Shown: positions 18,647 to 27,743, counted from the stretch's first letter. The stretch is DNA of 64,000 nucleotides from CAVWSM01 sp963757805 (GCA_963757805.1 CAVWSM010000006.1:682001-746000), one strand, 5' to 3'. Program-made: numbers and translations. Notes: generated by a model not told the origin, from the letters alone.

Positions 18647-20712
18647 TCAGACCTCTGCTGGCGGCGGCACGTAGGCCGCGTCGAGGATGAAGGCGCCGCG
18701 CTCGAGCACTACGACGGGGTTCAGATCGAGCTCGAACCCCGCGGGCCAGCCGGCAACGGCGTCGCTGAGACTGACCGCGAGGTCGACGAGCGCCGCGGCG
18801 TCCGCTGCTCGACGGCCGCGAACACCGGCGAACAGTGGGCGAGGCGAGTCTCAGCGACCATCTCCCGTACGTCGTCGCCGGTCACCGGCAACAACCGCAA
18901 CGCGACATCGTCGAACACCTCGGTGAGCACGCCACCGGGCCCCATGGTCAGCACCGGACCCAACGGGCTCGGCGCCACACCCACCAGCACCTCGACGCCC
19001 GCGCCGACCTGCTCCTCGACGAGCACTTGACCGCCCAGCGCGGCCAGCCGGTCAAACGTGGTGGCTGCATCAGATGTGGTGACGTCGAGGACGACACCGC
19101 CAACCTCGGTCTTGTGCATCAGGCCGGGGACGACAGCCTTGAGCACCGCACGACCTCCGACCTCCGCAACGGCTCGGACCGCGTCGTCGCGATCGGTCGC
19201 AACGCGGTGTCGGGGCACGGGCAATCCAGCGGTCGCGAACAGCGCCTTGAGCTCAGCCTCTCCCGCTGCCGTGGTGGGCGCAGTAACAGGCGTGCCGACG
19301 GCACGAGTCGCGTCACCCGGGTGCCGCGGCCGGCTCACCTGCCACAGCGCCGCCGCCGCCCGGACGGCGCGCGCGGGCGTTGGGTAGGTGGGGATGCCGG
19401 CAGCGTGCAGAGCCTCGGATGCTTCGGGTGCGAGGTGCTCGGCACCAGTTCGCGCCACGAGCACCGGCTTGCCGCTGATAGCCGCAACCCGTCGCAGAGA
19501 CGAGACAACCTGCGTGACGTCATCGCCGGTGAGCACGCAGAAGCACGCAACGACAGCGTCGACCTCTGGATCACCGACAACAGCGTCGAGGGCTCGGTCG
19601 AACAAGGAGGGGTCGTTCATCACCGTCGCCGTGACATCGACCGGGTTGGCGGCGGAGCCAAACGCCGGAACGACATCGCGCAACGCGGCCTCGGTGTCGG
19701 TTGTCAGCGTGGCCAGCACGAGACCGTGCTCTTCGATCGCATCAGCGGCGAGGATGCCCGACCCGCCACTGGTCGTCACCACCGCGACACGTGGTCCGGC
19801 CGGGCGCCGTGGCTGCGCGAACGCAGCCGCGACATCGAGCAGCTCGTCGACGTCGTCAACTCGTACGATGCCGAGCTGCCGCAGCGCTGCATCGACGACT
19901 CGGTCGCCGGCGGCGAGCGCCCCGGTGTGGGAGGCGGCGGCGCGCTGGCCGGCCTCGGAGCGCCCGGCCTTCAGCAGCGCCACGGGGACGCCTAACGCCG
20001 CCAGCTTTCGGAGCGCCGGGCCGTCTGTCAGCGACTCGACATAACCGAGCACACCGCCGCACTCGGGCTCCTCGGCGACAGCGCACATCGCCTCCAACGC
20101 ACTCACGTCAGCCTCGTTGCCGGTCGTGACCACCTGTCGCAGGCCGATGCCGCGCTCGAAGGCAAGGCTGACCGTGCCGTACCCGAGGGCCCCGCTCTGG
20201 CTGACAAAGCCCAGCGACCCGGTCACCAGCGAAGTCTGCTCTCCCGCGAACAACGGACTGAACGACGCCACCAGGCCCGTCTCGACTCCGACCGCCCCGA
20301 TGCAGTTGGGCCCGACGATGCGCAGACCGCCGGCACTTGCCTTGGCCACGATCTCGTCCTGCAACCGAGCTCCCGCTGCGCCGGTCTCGGCGAACCCGCT
20401 CGAGCACACGATCGCGACCGGCACTCCGGCCGCGATGCAGTCGTCGACCGCGGCGGGGACCTTGTCGGCAGCGACCAGCAGCATCGCCAGATCGACCGGG
20501 CCCGGACAAGCCTGGACGGACGGGTAGGCCGTGCGCCCGAGCACCTCGCCACCATCCGGGCGGACGGGGAAGACCGCGCCCGTGAAGCCGTACCGCTGAA
20601 GAAACTCCACAGGTAGCCTGCCCAGCGAGCCAGGGCGGGCGGAGGCCCCCACGACGGCGATGGAGCGCGCCGACCACAGGGCGCGGAGCGGGTTGGGCGT
20701 CGGGGCGCTCAT
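18647..20712 (-). CDS. ADP-forming acyl-CoA synthetase (acetate-CoA ligase family), fused alpha-beta; 3' frameshift
   Basis: About 688 residues when corrected: a CoA-binding Rossmann domain (IAVVGASARPGSLGRLPVEF), two ligase-CoA domains with VSQSGALGYG and the loop AAASHTGALAAGDR carrying the phospho-His, then an ATP-grasp domain (LPVPRHRVATDRDDA ... MHKTEVGGVVLDV). These enzymes interconvert acyl-CoA, ADP and Pi with acid, CoA and ATP; PauA-type members act on aromatic or dicarboxylic acids. The frame breaks at about 18838; past it, ALVDLAVSLSDAVAGWP, ELDLNPVVVLERGAFI and the stop at 18647 read in another frame. ATG at 20712 overlaps the previous stop (ATGA). Confidence 0.87.
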
Positions 20713-23075
20713 GCCGTCGGCCGCCAGCGGGCGTGCCGGGTTGCCTGCGCGCCATCGCGGACGAGCTGTAGCCGAGGCTTCGGCCCGTCGGTGCGCCCTG
20801 CTTGCGGCTTGCGGCTGCCTGCTTTCCACGGGTCGGGCCACTCTGCGGCGGGGCCGCGGTAGCCCTGGTCGGCCGCGGCGTGCAGTGTCCAGTTGGGGTC
20901 GTAGAGGTGCGCGCGCCCGACTGCGCACAGATCGGCACGTCCGGCCAGCAGTATCGAGTTGACGTCGTCGTACGAGCTGATGACGCCGACGGCGATCGTC
21001 GCGATGCCGACGCGGTTGCGGATCGCGTCCGCGTAGGGCGTCTGGTACGAGCGCCCGAAGGCGGGCTTCTCGTCAGGCGTCACCTGCCCGGTCGAAACGT
21101 CCATCGCGTCGGCGCCGGCGTCGGCAAAGGCGCGAGCGATCTCGACCGCGTCATCACATTCGATGCCGCCGGGGGTCCAGTCGGTTGCCGAGATGCGTAC
21201 GGAGATCGGCCGCTCAGCGGGCCACACTTCCCGGATCGCGCGGAGGACTTCGAGCGGGTAGCGCATCCGATTGGCCAGCGATCCGCCGTACTCATCCGTG
21301 CGTCGGTTGCTGATCGGCGAGATGAAGCTGGACAACAGGTATCCGTGCGCGCAGTGCAGCTCGAGCAGGTCGAAGCCTGCACGCGCCGACATGCGGGCTG
21401 CCTCGACGAACTGGTCGCGGATCTCGTCCATGTCGGCGCGGGTGAGCTCTCGCGGCACCTGGTTGACACCAGGCTTGTACGAGAGCGGCGACGGCGCGAC
21501 GACCTCCCAGTTGCGATCGGGCAGCGGCTCGTCCATGCCTTCCCACATGAGCTTTGTCGAGCCCTTGCGGCCAGAGTGCCCGAGCTGGATGCCTATCTTG
21601 GCGGTGGTCTCGGTGTGCACGAAGTCCACGATGCGCCGCCAAGCTGTCTCATGCTCGGGGCGGTACATGCCGGTGCACCCAGGGGTGATGCGGCCGGTCT
21701 CCGACACGCAGGCCATCTCGGTCATCACCAGGCCGGCACCACCGAGGGCCTTGCCACCCAGATGGGCGAGATGGAAGTCGCCTGCGACACCGTCGACCGC
21801 GCGGTACATGTCCATCGCTGAGACGATGACGCGGTTCTTGAGCTCGAGGTCACGCAGCCGGAACGGCTGGAACATCGGCGGGCCGACGGTCCCGCTCGTC
21901 CCGTGGCGCCCCGCTTCGTTGTCGGCGAACCACTCGTCGATGCGCTGCACGAACTCGGGGTCGCGCAACTGGAGGTTGTCATAGGTGACGCGGCGGCTGC
22001 GGGTCATGATGTTGAACGCGAACTGTGGCGTGTCCTGGTGGACATACTGCCCGAGGTTCTCGAACCACTCGAGGCTCGCCTGGGCGGCGCGTTGCGTGGA
22101 CAGCACAACGGGCCGCCGCTCCGCTTCGTAGGCGGCGAGCGCATCGGCGACGCTCGGCTGCTCGTGCAGACAGGCGGCGAGCGCCAGCGCGTCCTCCATG
22201 GCCAGCTTGGTGCCGGAACCGATGGAGAAGTGCGCCGTGTGCGCGGCGTCGCCGAGCAACACCACGTTGCCGTGCCGCCACGACTCGTTGCGCACGGTGG
22301 CGAAACTGATCCACTTCGAGTTGTTGGCCTGCACTTGGTGTCCGTCGAGGATGTCGGCGAACAGCTCGCAGACCCGCGCGATCGACTCGTCGTCGCTCTC
22401 CCCCGGCGCGAGCTCGCGAGCGGCGAGAACGTCGAACCCGGCCGCTCGCCACACGCTCTCGTGCATCTCGACGATGAACGTCGACCCGGTCGCGTCGTAT
22501 GGGTAGCCGTGGATCTGCATCACGCCGTGCGGCGTCTCGCGCACGTAGAACTTGAACGCGTCGAAGACAAGGTCGGTGCCCAGCCACATGTACTTGCTCT
22601 GCCGCACGTCAAGGCTGGGCCGGAACGTGTCGGCGTACTTGGCTCGAGTCATCGAGTTGACCCCGTCGGCGGCCACGACGAGGTCGTGCTGCTGTGCCAG
22701 CTCGTCGGCGCTGGGCGCCTCGCTGTAGAAGTGCAGCGCGACCCCGAGGTCACGGCAACGGGCCTGCAGGATCTCGAGGAGGCGCTTGCGGCTCATCGCG
22801 GCAAAGCCGTGTCCGCCACTCGTCTCCGCCTCGCCGCGGAAGTGCACGTCGATGTCGTCCCAGCGGGCGAACTCCCGCTGCATCTCGTCGAAGATGGCCT
22901 TGTCGGCGTGCTCGATGCCGCCGAGCGTCTCGTCGGAGAACACGACGCCGAAGCCGAACGTGTCGTCCGGCGCGTTGCGCTCCCACACCGTGATCTCGTG
23001 CTCGGGGCCGAGCTGCTTGGCCAGGGCCGCGAAGTACAGCCCACCCGGGCCACCGCCGATGACAGCGATGCGCAC
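20709..23075 (-). CDS. Bifunctional FAD monooxygenase / Old-Yellow-Enzyme reductase, 2-aminobenzoyl-CoA monooxygenase/reductase-like
   Basis: A 788-residue fusion. Residues 1-395 are a class A FAD aromatic hydroxylase with GGGPGG at 7-12, the second FAD motif GDAAHTAHFSIGSG at 275-288, and closest general likeness to salicylyl-CoA 5-hydroxylase. Residues 401-750 are an OYE/2,4-dienoyl-CoA-reductase TIM barrel: FQPFRLRDLELKNRVIVSAM, ELHCAHGYLLSSFISP (from about 572) and AVGRAHLYDPNW. This domain pair is that of 2-aminobenzoyl-CoA monooxygenase/reductase of Azoarcus evansii, which hydroxylates C5 and then reduces the ring. GTG at 23075 has GGGAGGG upstream and lies exactly at the FAD fold. A salicylyl-CoA role is the alternative. 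Confidence 0.88.
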   Translation of the reverse strand: MRIAVIGGGPGGLYFAALAKQLGPEHEITVWERNAPDDTFGFGVVFSDETLGGIEHADKAIFDEMQREFARWDDIDVHFRGEAETSGGHGFAAMSRKRLLEILQARCRDLGVALHFYSEAPSADELAQQHDLVVAADGVNSMTRAKYADTFRPSLDVRQSKYMWLGTDLVFDAFKFYVRETPHGVMQIHGYPYDATGSTFIVEMHESVWRAAGFDVLAARELAPGESDDESIARVCELFADILDGHQVQANNSKWISFATVRNESWRHGNVVLLGDAAHTAHFSIGSGTKLAMEDALALAACLHEQPSVADALAAYEAERRPVVLSTQRAAQASLEWFENLGQYVHQDTPQFAFNIMTRSRRVTYDNLQLRDPEFVQRIDEWFADNEAGRHGTSGTVGPPMFQPFRLRDLELKNRVIVSAMDMYRAVDGVAGDFHLAHLGGKALGGAGLVMTEMACVSETGRITPGCTGMYRPEHETAWRRIVDFVHTETTAKIGIQLGHSGRKGSTKLMWEGMDEPLPDRNWEVVAPSPLSYKPGVNQVPRELTRADMDEIRDQFVEAARMSARAGFDLLELHCAHGYLLSSFISPISNRRTDEYGGSLANRMRYPLEVLRAIREVWPAERPISVRISATDWTPGGIECDDAVEIARAFADAGADAMDVSTGQVTPDEKPAFGRSYQTPYADAIRNRVGIATIAVGVISSYDDVNSILLAGRADLCAVGRAHLYDPNWTLHAAADQGYRGPAAEWPDPWKAGSRKPQAGRTDGPKPRLQLVRDGAQATRHARWRPTA

Positions 23076-23103
23076 GGCGCCCTCCCGTTGTCGGTACCGA
23101 CGG

Positions 23104-23128
23104 GTCGAGAGTATGTTGCATTCTCGAC
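23104..23128. promoter_or_regulatory. 7-11-7 inverted repeat in divergent promoter
   Basis: GTCGAGA (23104-23110) and TCTCGAC (23122-23128) are perfect inverted arms with an 11-base AT-richer centre. It sits in the middle of the 82-base gap between the monooxygenase/reductase gene (minus) and the first SDR (plus), the natural place for an operator acting on both. It overlaps by three bases the shared motif at 23126-23147. The binding protein is unknown; the PaaX-type regulator at 25658 is the obvious candidate. Confidence 0.55.
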
Positions 23129-23147
23129 GGTCGTCAAGACAGCGACA
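23126..23147 (+). promoter_or_regulatory. 22-bp motif shared with the thiolase promoter, copy 1
   Basis: This stretch and 27795-27816 agree at 19 of 22 positions, including the run GTCAAGAYAGCGACA. Both lie in divergent promoter gaps of the same catabolic island and both point toward a plus-strand gene (SDR here, thiolase there). The distance from motif end to start codon is 10 bases here and 1 base there, a difference of about one helical turn. It could be an operator or a shared promoter core. Confidence 0.6.
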
Positions 23148-23157
23148 GGAGATCGCG

Positions 23158-23940
23158 ATGCCTCGTGGGCCGCGGTTCGGCGGGAAGACGGCGGTGGTCA
23201 CCGGCGGTGCAGGAGGCATCGGGCGGGCGGTCTGCGAGGGCCTGGCCGCGGAGGGTGCGGCTGTCGTGGTGGTCGACGTCAACGGCGCAACAGTGGATGA
23301 GACGACACGAGGTCTCCGTCAGGCGCATGGGGTCGATGCGGCCGGATTCGTGGTGGATGTCCGTGATTCCGACCAGGTACGCGCCCTCATGCGGGACGTC
23401 CACGACACGCTCGGTGGGCCGCATTTGCTCGTCACTCTCGCCGGAGGATCGCTCGGCACACCGCGCGACCTGGCACAGATCGAGCCCGACCACCTCGACC
23501 TCGTCATCGACGTGAACGTCAAGGGCACCTTCTACTGCTGCCAGGCGGCCGCCCCCTACCTGGTCGCGGCCGGGGGTGGCGCGATCGTGACCACATCGTC
23601 GATCGGAGGGCGGCAGCCCTCGCCAGTGACCGGCGTCCCCTACGCCGCCAGCAAGGCGGCGGTGCTCGGGCTGACCCGCCGGCTGGCCCGTGAGCTGGGT
23701 CCCCAGGGCGTGCGGGTCAACGCGGTAGCACCCGGGCTGTTCATGACCGGCCGATTGCAGGACATGTACGACGCGATGGACGAGGCCGAGCGGGCCGAGG
23801 TGCTCGACGCGATCCCCCTGCGCCGCTTCCCCGAGCTCCAGGAAGCCGTTGACCCGATCTTGTTCCTGTGCTCCGCGGAGTCGTCGTACATCACGGGCAC
23901 CGTGCTCGACATCAACGGCGGCCGCTTCATGCCCCTCTGA
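23158..23940 (+). CDS. Short-chain dehydrogenase/reductase (SDR)
   Basis: A 260-residue classical SDR, NAD(P)-dependent alcohol/ketone oxidoreductase. It has the TGGAGGIG cofactor loop (about 15-22), VDVRD for the adenine region, LAGGS in place of NAG, the catalytic Ser in SSIGG, YxxxK as YAASKAAV, and the C-terminal TGTVLDINGGR. VVVVDVNG after strand 2 suggests NAD. In this cluster it could handle a ring ketone or a 3-hydroxyacyl-CoA. ATG at 23158 has AGGAG 7 bases upstream. It is divergent from the monooxygenase/reductase gene and converges on the ligase, one base apart. Confidence 0.88.
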   Translation: MPRGPRFGGKTAVVTGGAGGIGRAVCEGLAAEGAAVVVVDVNGATVDETTRGLRQAHGVDAAGFVVDVRDSDQVRALMRDVHDTLGGPHLLVTLAGGSLGTPRDLAQIEPDHLDLVIDVNVKGTFYCCQAAAPYLVAAGGGAIVTTSSIGGRQPSPVTGVPYAASKAAVLGLTRRLARELGPQGVRVNAVAPGLFMTGRLQDMYDAMDEAERAEVLDAIPLRRFPELQEAVDPILFLCSAESSYITGTVLDINGGRFMPL

Positions 23941-23941
23941 G

Positions 23942-25582
23942 CTAGGGCGCGGCGGACGTCTGAGTCTGCGCCTGGGCGAGATCCCGCAGCCGGAAGCGCT
24001 GCAGCTTGCCCGTGTTGGTGCGCGGCAGCGCGTCGATGAACACCACCTGCCGTGGGTACTTGTAAGGCGCGATCGTCGCCTTCACGTGGTCCTGCAGCTC
24101 CTTGGCCTTCACGTCGTCGCCGATGACATCCGCACGGAGGACGACGTACGCCTTGACGACCATGCCGCGCGCTTCGTCGGGTGCCCCGACCACCCCGCAC
24201 TCGGCGACGTCAGGGTGCCGCAGCAGTGCCTCCTCGACCTCTGGGCCAGCGATGTTGTAGCCGCTTGAGATGATCATGTCGTCCGACCGGGCCTGGTACC
24301 AGAAATAACCCTCCGCGTCACGCAAGTAGGTGTCACCGGTGACGTTCCAGCCGTTACGGACATAGGCCCGTTGGCGCTCGTCAGCGAGGTACCGACAGCC
24401 GGTCGGCCCCTTCACCGCGAGCCGGCCGATCTGGCCGTCGGGCACGAGGCGACCCTCGTCGTCGATGACCTGGGCGACGTAACCCGGCACCGCCTTGCCG
24501 GTGGATCCGGGGCGGATGTCGTCGTCGGCGGACGCGATGAAGATGTGCAGCATCTCGGTCGCGCCGATGCCGTCGATGATGCGCACGCCGGTGGCGTCCC
24601 GAAATGCCTCCCACACCGACCGGGGCAGCGCCTCACCCGCCGACACACATCGCCGCAAACCCGTGAGCTGGTCGGCCTTTCCGGCCGCCAGCATCGCCCG
24701 GTAGGCAGTCGGCGCGGTGAACAGGACCGTGACCCCGTGCTCGGCCACCGCATCGGCCAAGCTCTCCGGAGTCGCCTTCTCCAGCAGCAGGGTCGCCGCT
24801 CCGGCGTGCAGCGGAAACACCACGAGACCACCTAGGCCGAACGTGAACGCCAGCGGCGGAGTGCCGGTGAACACGTCGTGGCTCGTCGGCTTGAGCACGA
24901 AGCGGCTGAACGTGTCAGCGTTGGCCAGCACGTCACGGTGGAAGTGCATCGTCGCCTTCGGCTTGCCTGTGGTTCCGGAGGTGAACGCGAGGAGCGCCAC
25001 GTCGTCGACTGCGGTGTCGACGGGCCAGAAGCCGGCCGGCTTGGCCGCGGCGCGCTGGACGAGATCGTCTGCCGCATCCGACCCGTACGTCACGACGCGC
25101 AGCCCCGGGATGGCCGCTGCCTCGAGGTCGTCGAAGAACCTGTGGTCACAGAGGGCTACATCGATCTGCGCCATGTCGCAGATGACGGTGAGCTCGCCGG
25201 CGCGGAGCAGCGGCATGGTGGTGACGACCACGCCACCGGCCTTGAGCACGCCGAACCAGCAGGCGACCAGCCAGGGGTTGTTGGGCCCGCGCAGCAGGAC
25301 GCGGTTGCCGGGGACGAGCCCGAGGTCCTCGACGAGAACGCGGGCGACGCCGTCGGCGCGCACGCGCAGATCGTCGTACGACCAGACCTCGCCCGCCGAA
25401 AGCAGGCAGCGCCGGTCGCCCCCGTGCGTCTCGATTGTCGAGTCGAGCAGCGCCACCGCGCAGTTGAGCCGATCCGGGTACTGCAGCTCGGGCAGGTTGA
25501 AGATCAGTTCGGGCCATTCGTCGAACGGCGGGAGGTTGTCGCGACAGAACGTGTCAACGTGCGCCGATGGCGACAGCTGCAT
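23942..25582 (-). CDS. Benzoate/2-aminobenzoate-type CoA ligase
   Basis: A 546-residue AMP-forming ligase of the benzoate-CoA ligase branch. The N-terminus SAHVDTFCRDNLPPFDEWPE is, from memory, the hallmark opening of 2-aminobenzoate-CoA ligases, followed by PELQYPDRLNCAVALLD. Adenylation motifs are FTSGTTGKPKATMHFHRD (A3, about 207), GIGATEMLHIFI (A5), YQARSDDMIISSGYNIAGPEVEEAL (A7-A8, partly quoted) and the catalytic Lys in RTNTGKLQRFRLRDL. It would activate the aromatic acid that feeds the monooxygenase/reductase. It is divergent from the PaaX-type regulator. Aryl rather than fatty acid is well supported by the overall pattern; anthranilate is inferred from its neighbours. Confidence 0.86.
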   Translation of the reverse strand: MQLSPSAHVDTFCRDNLPPFDEWPELIFNLPELQYPDRLNCAVALLDSTIETHGGDRRCLLSAGEVWSYDDLRVRADGVARVLVEDLGLVPGNRVLLRGPNNPWLVACWFGVLKAGGVVVTTMPLLRAGELTVICDMAQIDVALCDHRFFDDLEAAAIPGLRVVTYGSDAADDLVQRAAAKPAGFWPVDTAVDDVALLAFTSGTTGKPKATMHFHRDVLANADTFSRFVLKPTSHDVFTGTPPLAFTFGLGGLVVFPLHAGAATLLLEKATPESLADAVAEHGVTVLFTAPTAYRAMLAAGKADQLTGLRRCVSAGEALPRSVWEAFRDATGVRIIDGIGATEMLHIFIASADDDIRPGSTGKAVPGYVAQVIDDEGRLVPDGQIGRLAVKGPTGCRYLADERQRAYVRNGWNVTGDTYLRDAEGYFWYQARSDDMIISSGYNIAGPEVEEALLRHPDVAECGVVGAPDEARGMVVKAYVVLRADVIGDDVKAKELQDHVKATIAPYKYPRQVVFIDALPRTNTGKLQRFRLRDLAQAQTQTSAAP

Positions 25583-25657
25583 GACTCACCTCGTTGGTCA
25601 TCCCACGTCGTTGTGGGGGCCTCCCCATGATGGTCGTTCTGAGGATATCGTGCATCC

Positions 25658-26509
25658 GTGACGACGATGACGGCCGATCTACAGGGTCTCGGAGAGTTCC
25701 GCGGCCCACAGCCACGGGCGCTCATCATGACCATCTACGGCGCATTCGCTCGCGAGAGTGGCGGTTGGCTGTCGGTGGCGTCACTGATCAAGTTCATGGC
25801 CGAGCTCGATGTTGACGAGCCCGCAGTCAGGTCCTCAATCTCGCGGCTGAAGCGGCGCGGCATCCTCGAGGCGACACGCATGGACGGCGCTGCCGGCTAC
25901 TGGCTGTCACAGACCGCCCAGGAGATCCTTGCCGAGGGCGACCGGCGCATCTTCGAGCGGCCGGTGTCCAGGCTGGCCGATGGATGGGTGCTGGCGGTCT
26001 TCTCGGTGCCGGAATCCGAACGCGAACGCCGCCACATACTGCGTTCGAGGCTCACCTGGCTCGGATTCGGGTCCGCGGCGCCAGGCGTGTGGATAGCGCC
26101 GGCACACCTCCACGATGAGGCGCGCATGGTGCTCTCGCGGCTCGACCTGGCGTCCTACGTAGACCTGTTCCGAGCCGAGTACCTCGGGTTTGCCGACCTC
26201 CGGACGTCGGTGGAGCAATGGTGGGACCTGCAGCAGCTGCGCGTGCTCTATGACGAGTTCCGTGCGACCTGGGAGCCGGTGTGGACGCGGTGGCGTCGGC
26301 GCCGCACCGCCGATGATGGGCAGGCGTTCGCCGACTACGTCCGCGCGCTGACCCAATGGCGCCGCCTCCCGTTCCTCGACCCGTGGCTGCCGGCGGAACT
26401 CCTTCCGGCCGACTGGCCGGGCGCTTCGGCGGCGGACTTGTTCGACGCGTTGGGGGGCCGGCTGCATGAACCCGCGCACCACCACGTACGCGAGGTCACT
26501 GGGCGCTGA
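25658..26509 (+). CDS. PaaX-family transcriptional regulator
   Basis: A 283-residue regulator. The N-terminal winged helix (LIMTIYGAFARESGGWLSVASLI, then VRSSISRLKRRGILEATR) is followed by the central PaaX domain (GWVLAVFSVPESERERRHILRSRLTWLGFG) and a C-terminal domain (WRRLPFLDPWLPAELLPADWPG). PaaX of enteric bacteria represses phenylacetate genes and is released by phenylacetyl-CoA; by analogy this one should sense an aryl-CoA made by the divergent ligase. It starts at GTG 25658 or ATG 25667. It converges on ridA, 29 bases apart, and is the only regulator in the island. Confidence 0.92.
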   Translation: MTTMTADLQGLGEFRGPQPRALIMTIYGAFARESGGWLSVASLIKFMAELDVDEPAVRSSISRLKRRGILEATRMDGAAGYWLSQTAQEILAEGDRRIFERPVSRLADGWVLAVFSVPESERERRHILRSRLTWLGFGSAAPGVWIAPAHLHDEARMVLSRLDLASYVDLFRAEYLGFADLRTSVEQWWDLQQLRVLYDEFRATWEPVWTRWRRRRTADDGQAFADYVRALTQWRRLPFLDPWLPAELLPADWPGASAADLFDALGGRLHEPAHHHVREVTGR

Positions 26510-26538
26510 GTTGCTGGCTCGGCCGGAGAAGGCGCCGG

Positions 26539-26947
26539 TCACTCGCTGGGTATGACGGCGATCCCCTGCACCTCGACCAGGGCCTCGGCGTCCCACAGCC
26601 GCGCCACTCCAATGCCGGCCATCGCGGGGTAGTCACGCCCGACAAGGCGCCGCCACACCGCGCCGACCTCCTTCGCGCGTGCTCGATAGTCGTTCATGTC
26701 CACGATGTAGACCGTCAGGCTGGCCAGGTGAGCCGGCTCCCCTCCACAGGCCTTCAGTGCCGTGAGCAGCCGGGACAGCGCGTGCTCGAACTGATCGACC
26801 ACATCGGCGCCGACGATTCGCCCCTGGCCGTCGAGCGCCGTCTGACCAGCGAGAAAGACCACTCGTCCGGCCTCGACAGTCACTGCGTGGGAGAAGCCGA
26901 CAGCGGCTCCCAGCTCGCGCCGGGTTGACCCGCTCGAGACCGCTCAC
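26539..26947 (-). CDS. RidA-family enamine/imine deaminase; 5' frameshift
   Basis: RidA (YjgF/YER057c/UK114) proteins hydrolyse reactive enamines or imines to ketones and ammonia. The frame from GTG 26947 (good GGGAGGAG site) reads SGLERVNPA, then breaks at 26917 (one extra base) and continues ELGAAVGFSHAVTVEAGR, VVFLAGQTALDGQG, ASLTVYIVDMNDYRA and VARLWDAEALVEVQGIAV. Corrected length is 135 residues, normal for the family. The usual catalytic Arg region appears as GIGVARLWDAEALVEVQ. In this island the deaminase suits removal of the amino group from a ring enamine. It lies downstream of an SDR on the minus strand. Confidence 0.85.
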
Positions 26948-26981
26948 TCGCTCCTCCCGGCTGCTGGTGACGTGACGTGGA

Positions 26982-27743
26982 TCAGGACTGGATGGCGCCG
27001 CCGTCCACGTTGACACCCTGTCCCGTCACGGCCCCGTTGGCGATGCAGAACCACACCGCCTCGGCAACCTCCTCCGCGGTGATCAGCCTGCCGATGGGCT
27101 GCTTGGCTGCGAGCACCGCGCGCGCATCCTCCGGCGAGCGGCCCGTCCGGGCAGCGATCAGCTCTACCGATGCGTCGGTCATGGGAGTGTCGACATAGGC
27201 CGGGCACACCGCGTTGACGGTCACGCCGGTGCGGACCAGCTCCGCCGCGCTCGCACGCACCAGACCGAGCACGCCGTGCTTCGCGGCGGTGTAGGCCGCG
27301 ATATATGGCTCTCCGCGCTTGGCCGCCACCGAGGCGACCACGACTATGCGTCCCCAGCCTCGCTCGACCATGCCAGGCACCGCGCGCCGTACGCATCGGA
27401 ACGGTGCGGTAAGCAGCAGGTCTAGCTGGCTCTGCCACATCTCGTCAGTGGTGTCGGAGAGCTTGGCCGACACGCCCGATCCGGCGTTGGCCACCAGGAC
27501 GTCGACCCCGCCCCACTCGGCCTCGACCGCGGCGAACAGGTCGTCGGCGGCGGTCGCCGCCGTGATGTCCGCGGGAAGGACGAGGGTCGGGCCCGGCAAC
27601 TCGGCCGCGACCTCCTCGAGCTGGTCGGCAGATCGTGCGGTGAGCGCGACGCGATGGCCCTCCGCCGACAGGCGTTGCGCCACGGCACGGCCGATGCCGC
27701 GCCCTGCGCCAGTAACGAGGCAGGTACGGGCATCGACGGACAC
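26982..27743 (-). CDS. Short-chain dehydrogenase/reductase (SDR)
   Basis: A 253-residue classical SDR: CLVTGAGRGIGRAVAQRL (cofactor loop), TARSADQLEE after strand 2 suggesting NADP, NAGSG, the Ser of VVVASVAAKRG, YxxxK as YTAAKHGV, and CPAYVDTPMTDA. The motif set is like 3-oxoacyl-ACP reductase and 3-hydroxyacyl-CoA dehydrogenases (HBD/FabG group). GTG at 27743 with AGGAG 5 bases upstream is preferred to the ATG at 27767. It is divergent from the thiolase and precedes ridA by 34 bases on the minus strand, so the two form an operon. Confidence 0.88.
   Translation of the reverse strand: MSVDARTCLVTGAGRGIGRAVAQRLSAEGHRVALTARSADQLEEVAAELPGPTLVLPADITAATAADDLFAAVEAEWGGVDVLVANAGSGVSAKLSDTTDEMWQSQLDLLLTAPFRCVRRAVPGMVERGWGRIVVVASVAAKRGEPYIAAYTAAKHGVLGLVRASAAELVRTGVTVNAVCPAYVDTPMTDASVELIAARTGRSPEDARAVLAAKQPIGRLITAEEVAEAVWFCIANGAVTGQGVNVDGGAIQS

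Noticed and set aside
20709..23075. Salicylate/gentisate pathway as the explanation of the flavin hydroxylase
   Set aside because: No gentisate dioxygenase, maleylpyruvate isomerase or hydrolase is present, and the fused reductase domain has no role there. Kept only as an alternative.
21903..23157. Long plus-strand extension upstream of the SDR start
   Set aside because: Antisense to the monooxygenase/reductase gene. The SDR fold begins right after ATG 23158, which has its own Shine-Dalgarno.
23942..25582. Phenylacetate-CoA ligase, because of the PaaX regulator
   Set aside because: The sequence lacks the PaaK pattern, and no paaABCDE epoxidase genes are present. The benzoate/2-aminobenzoate ligase pattern fits better.
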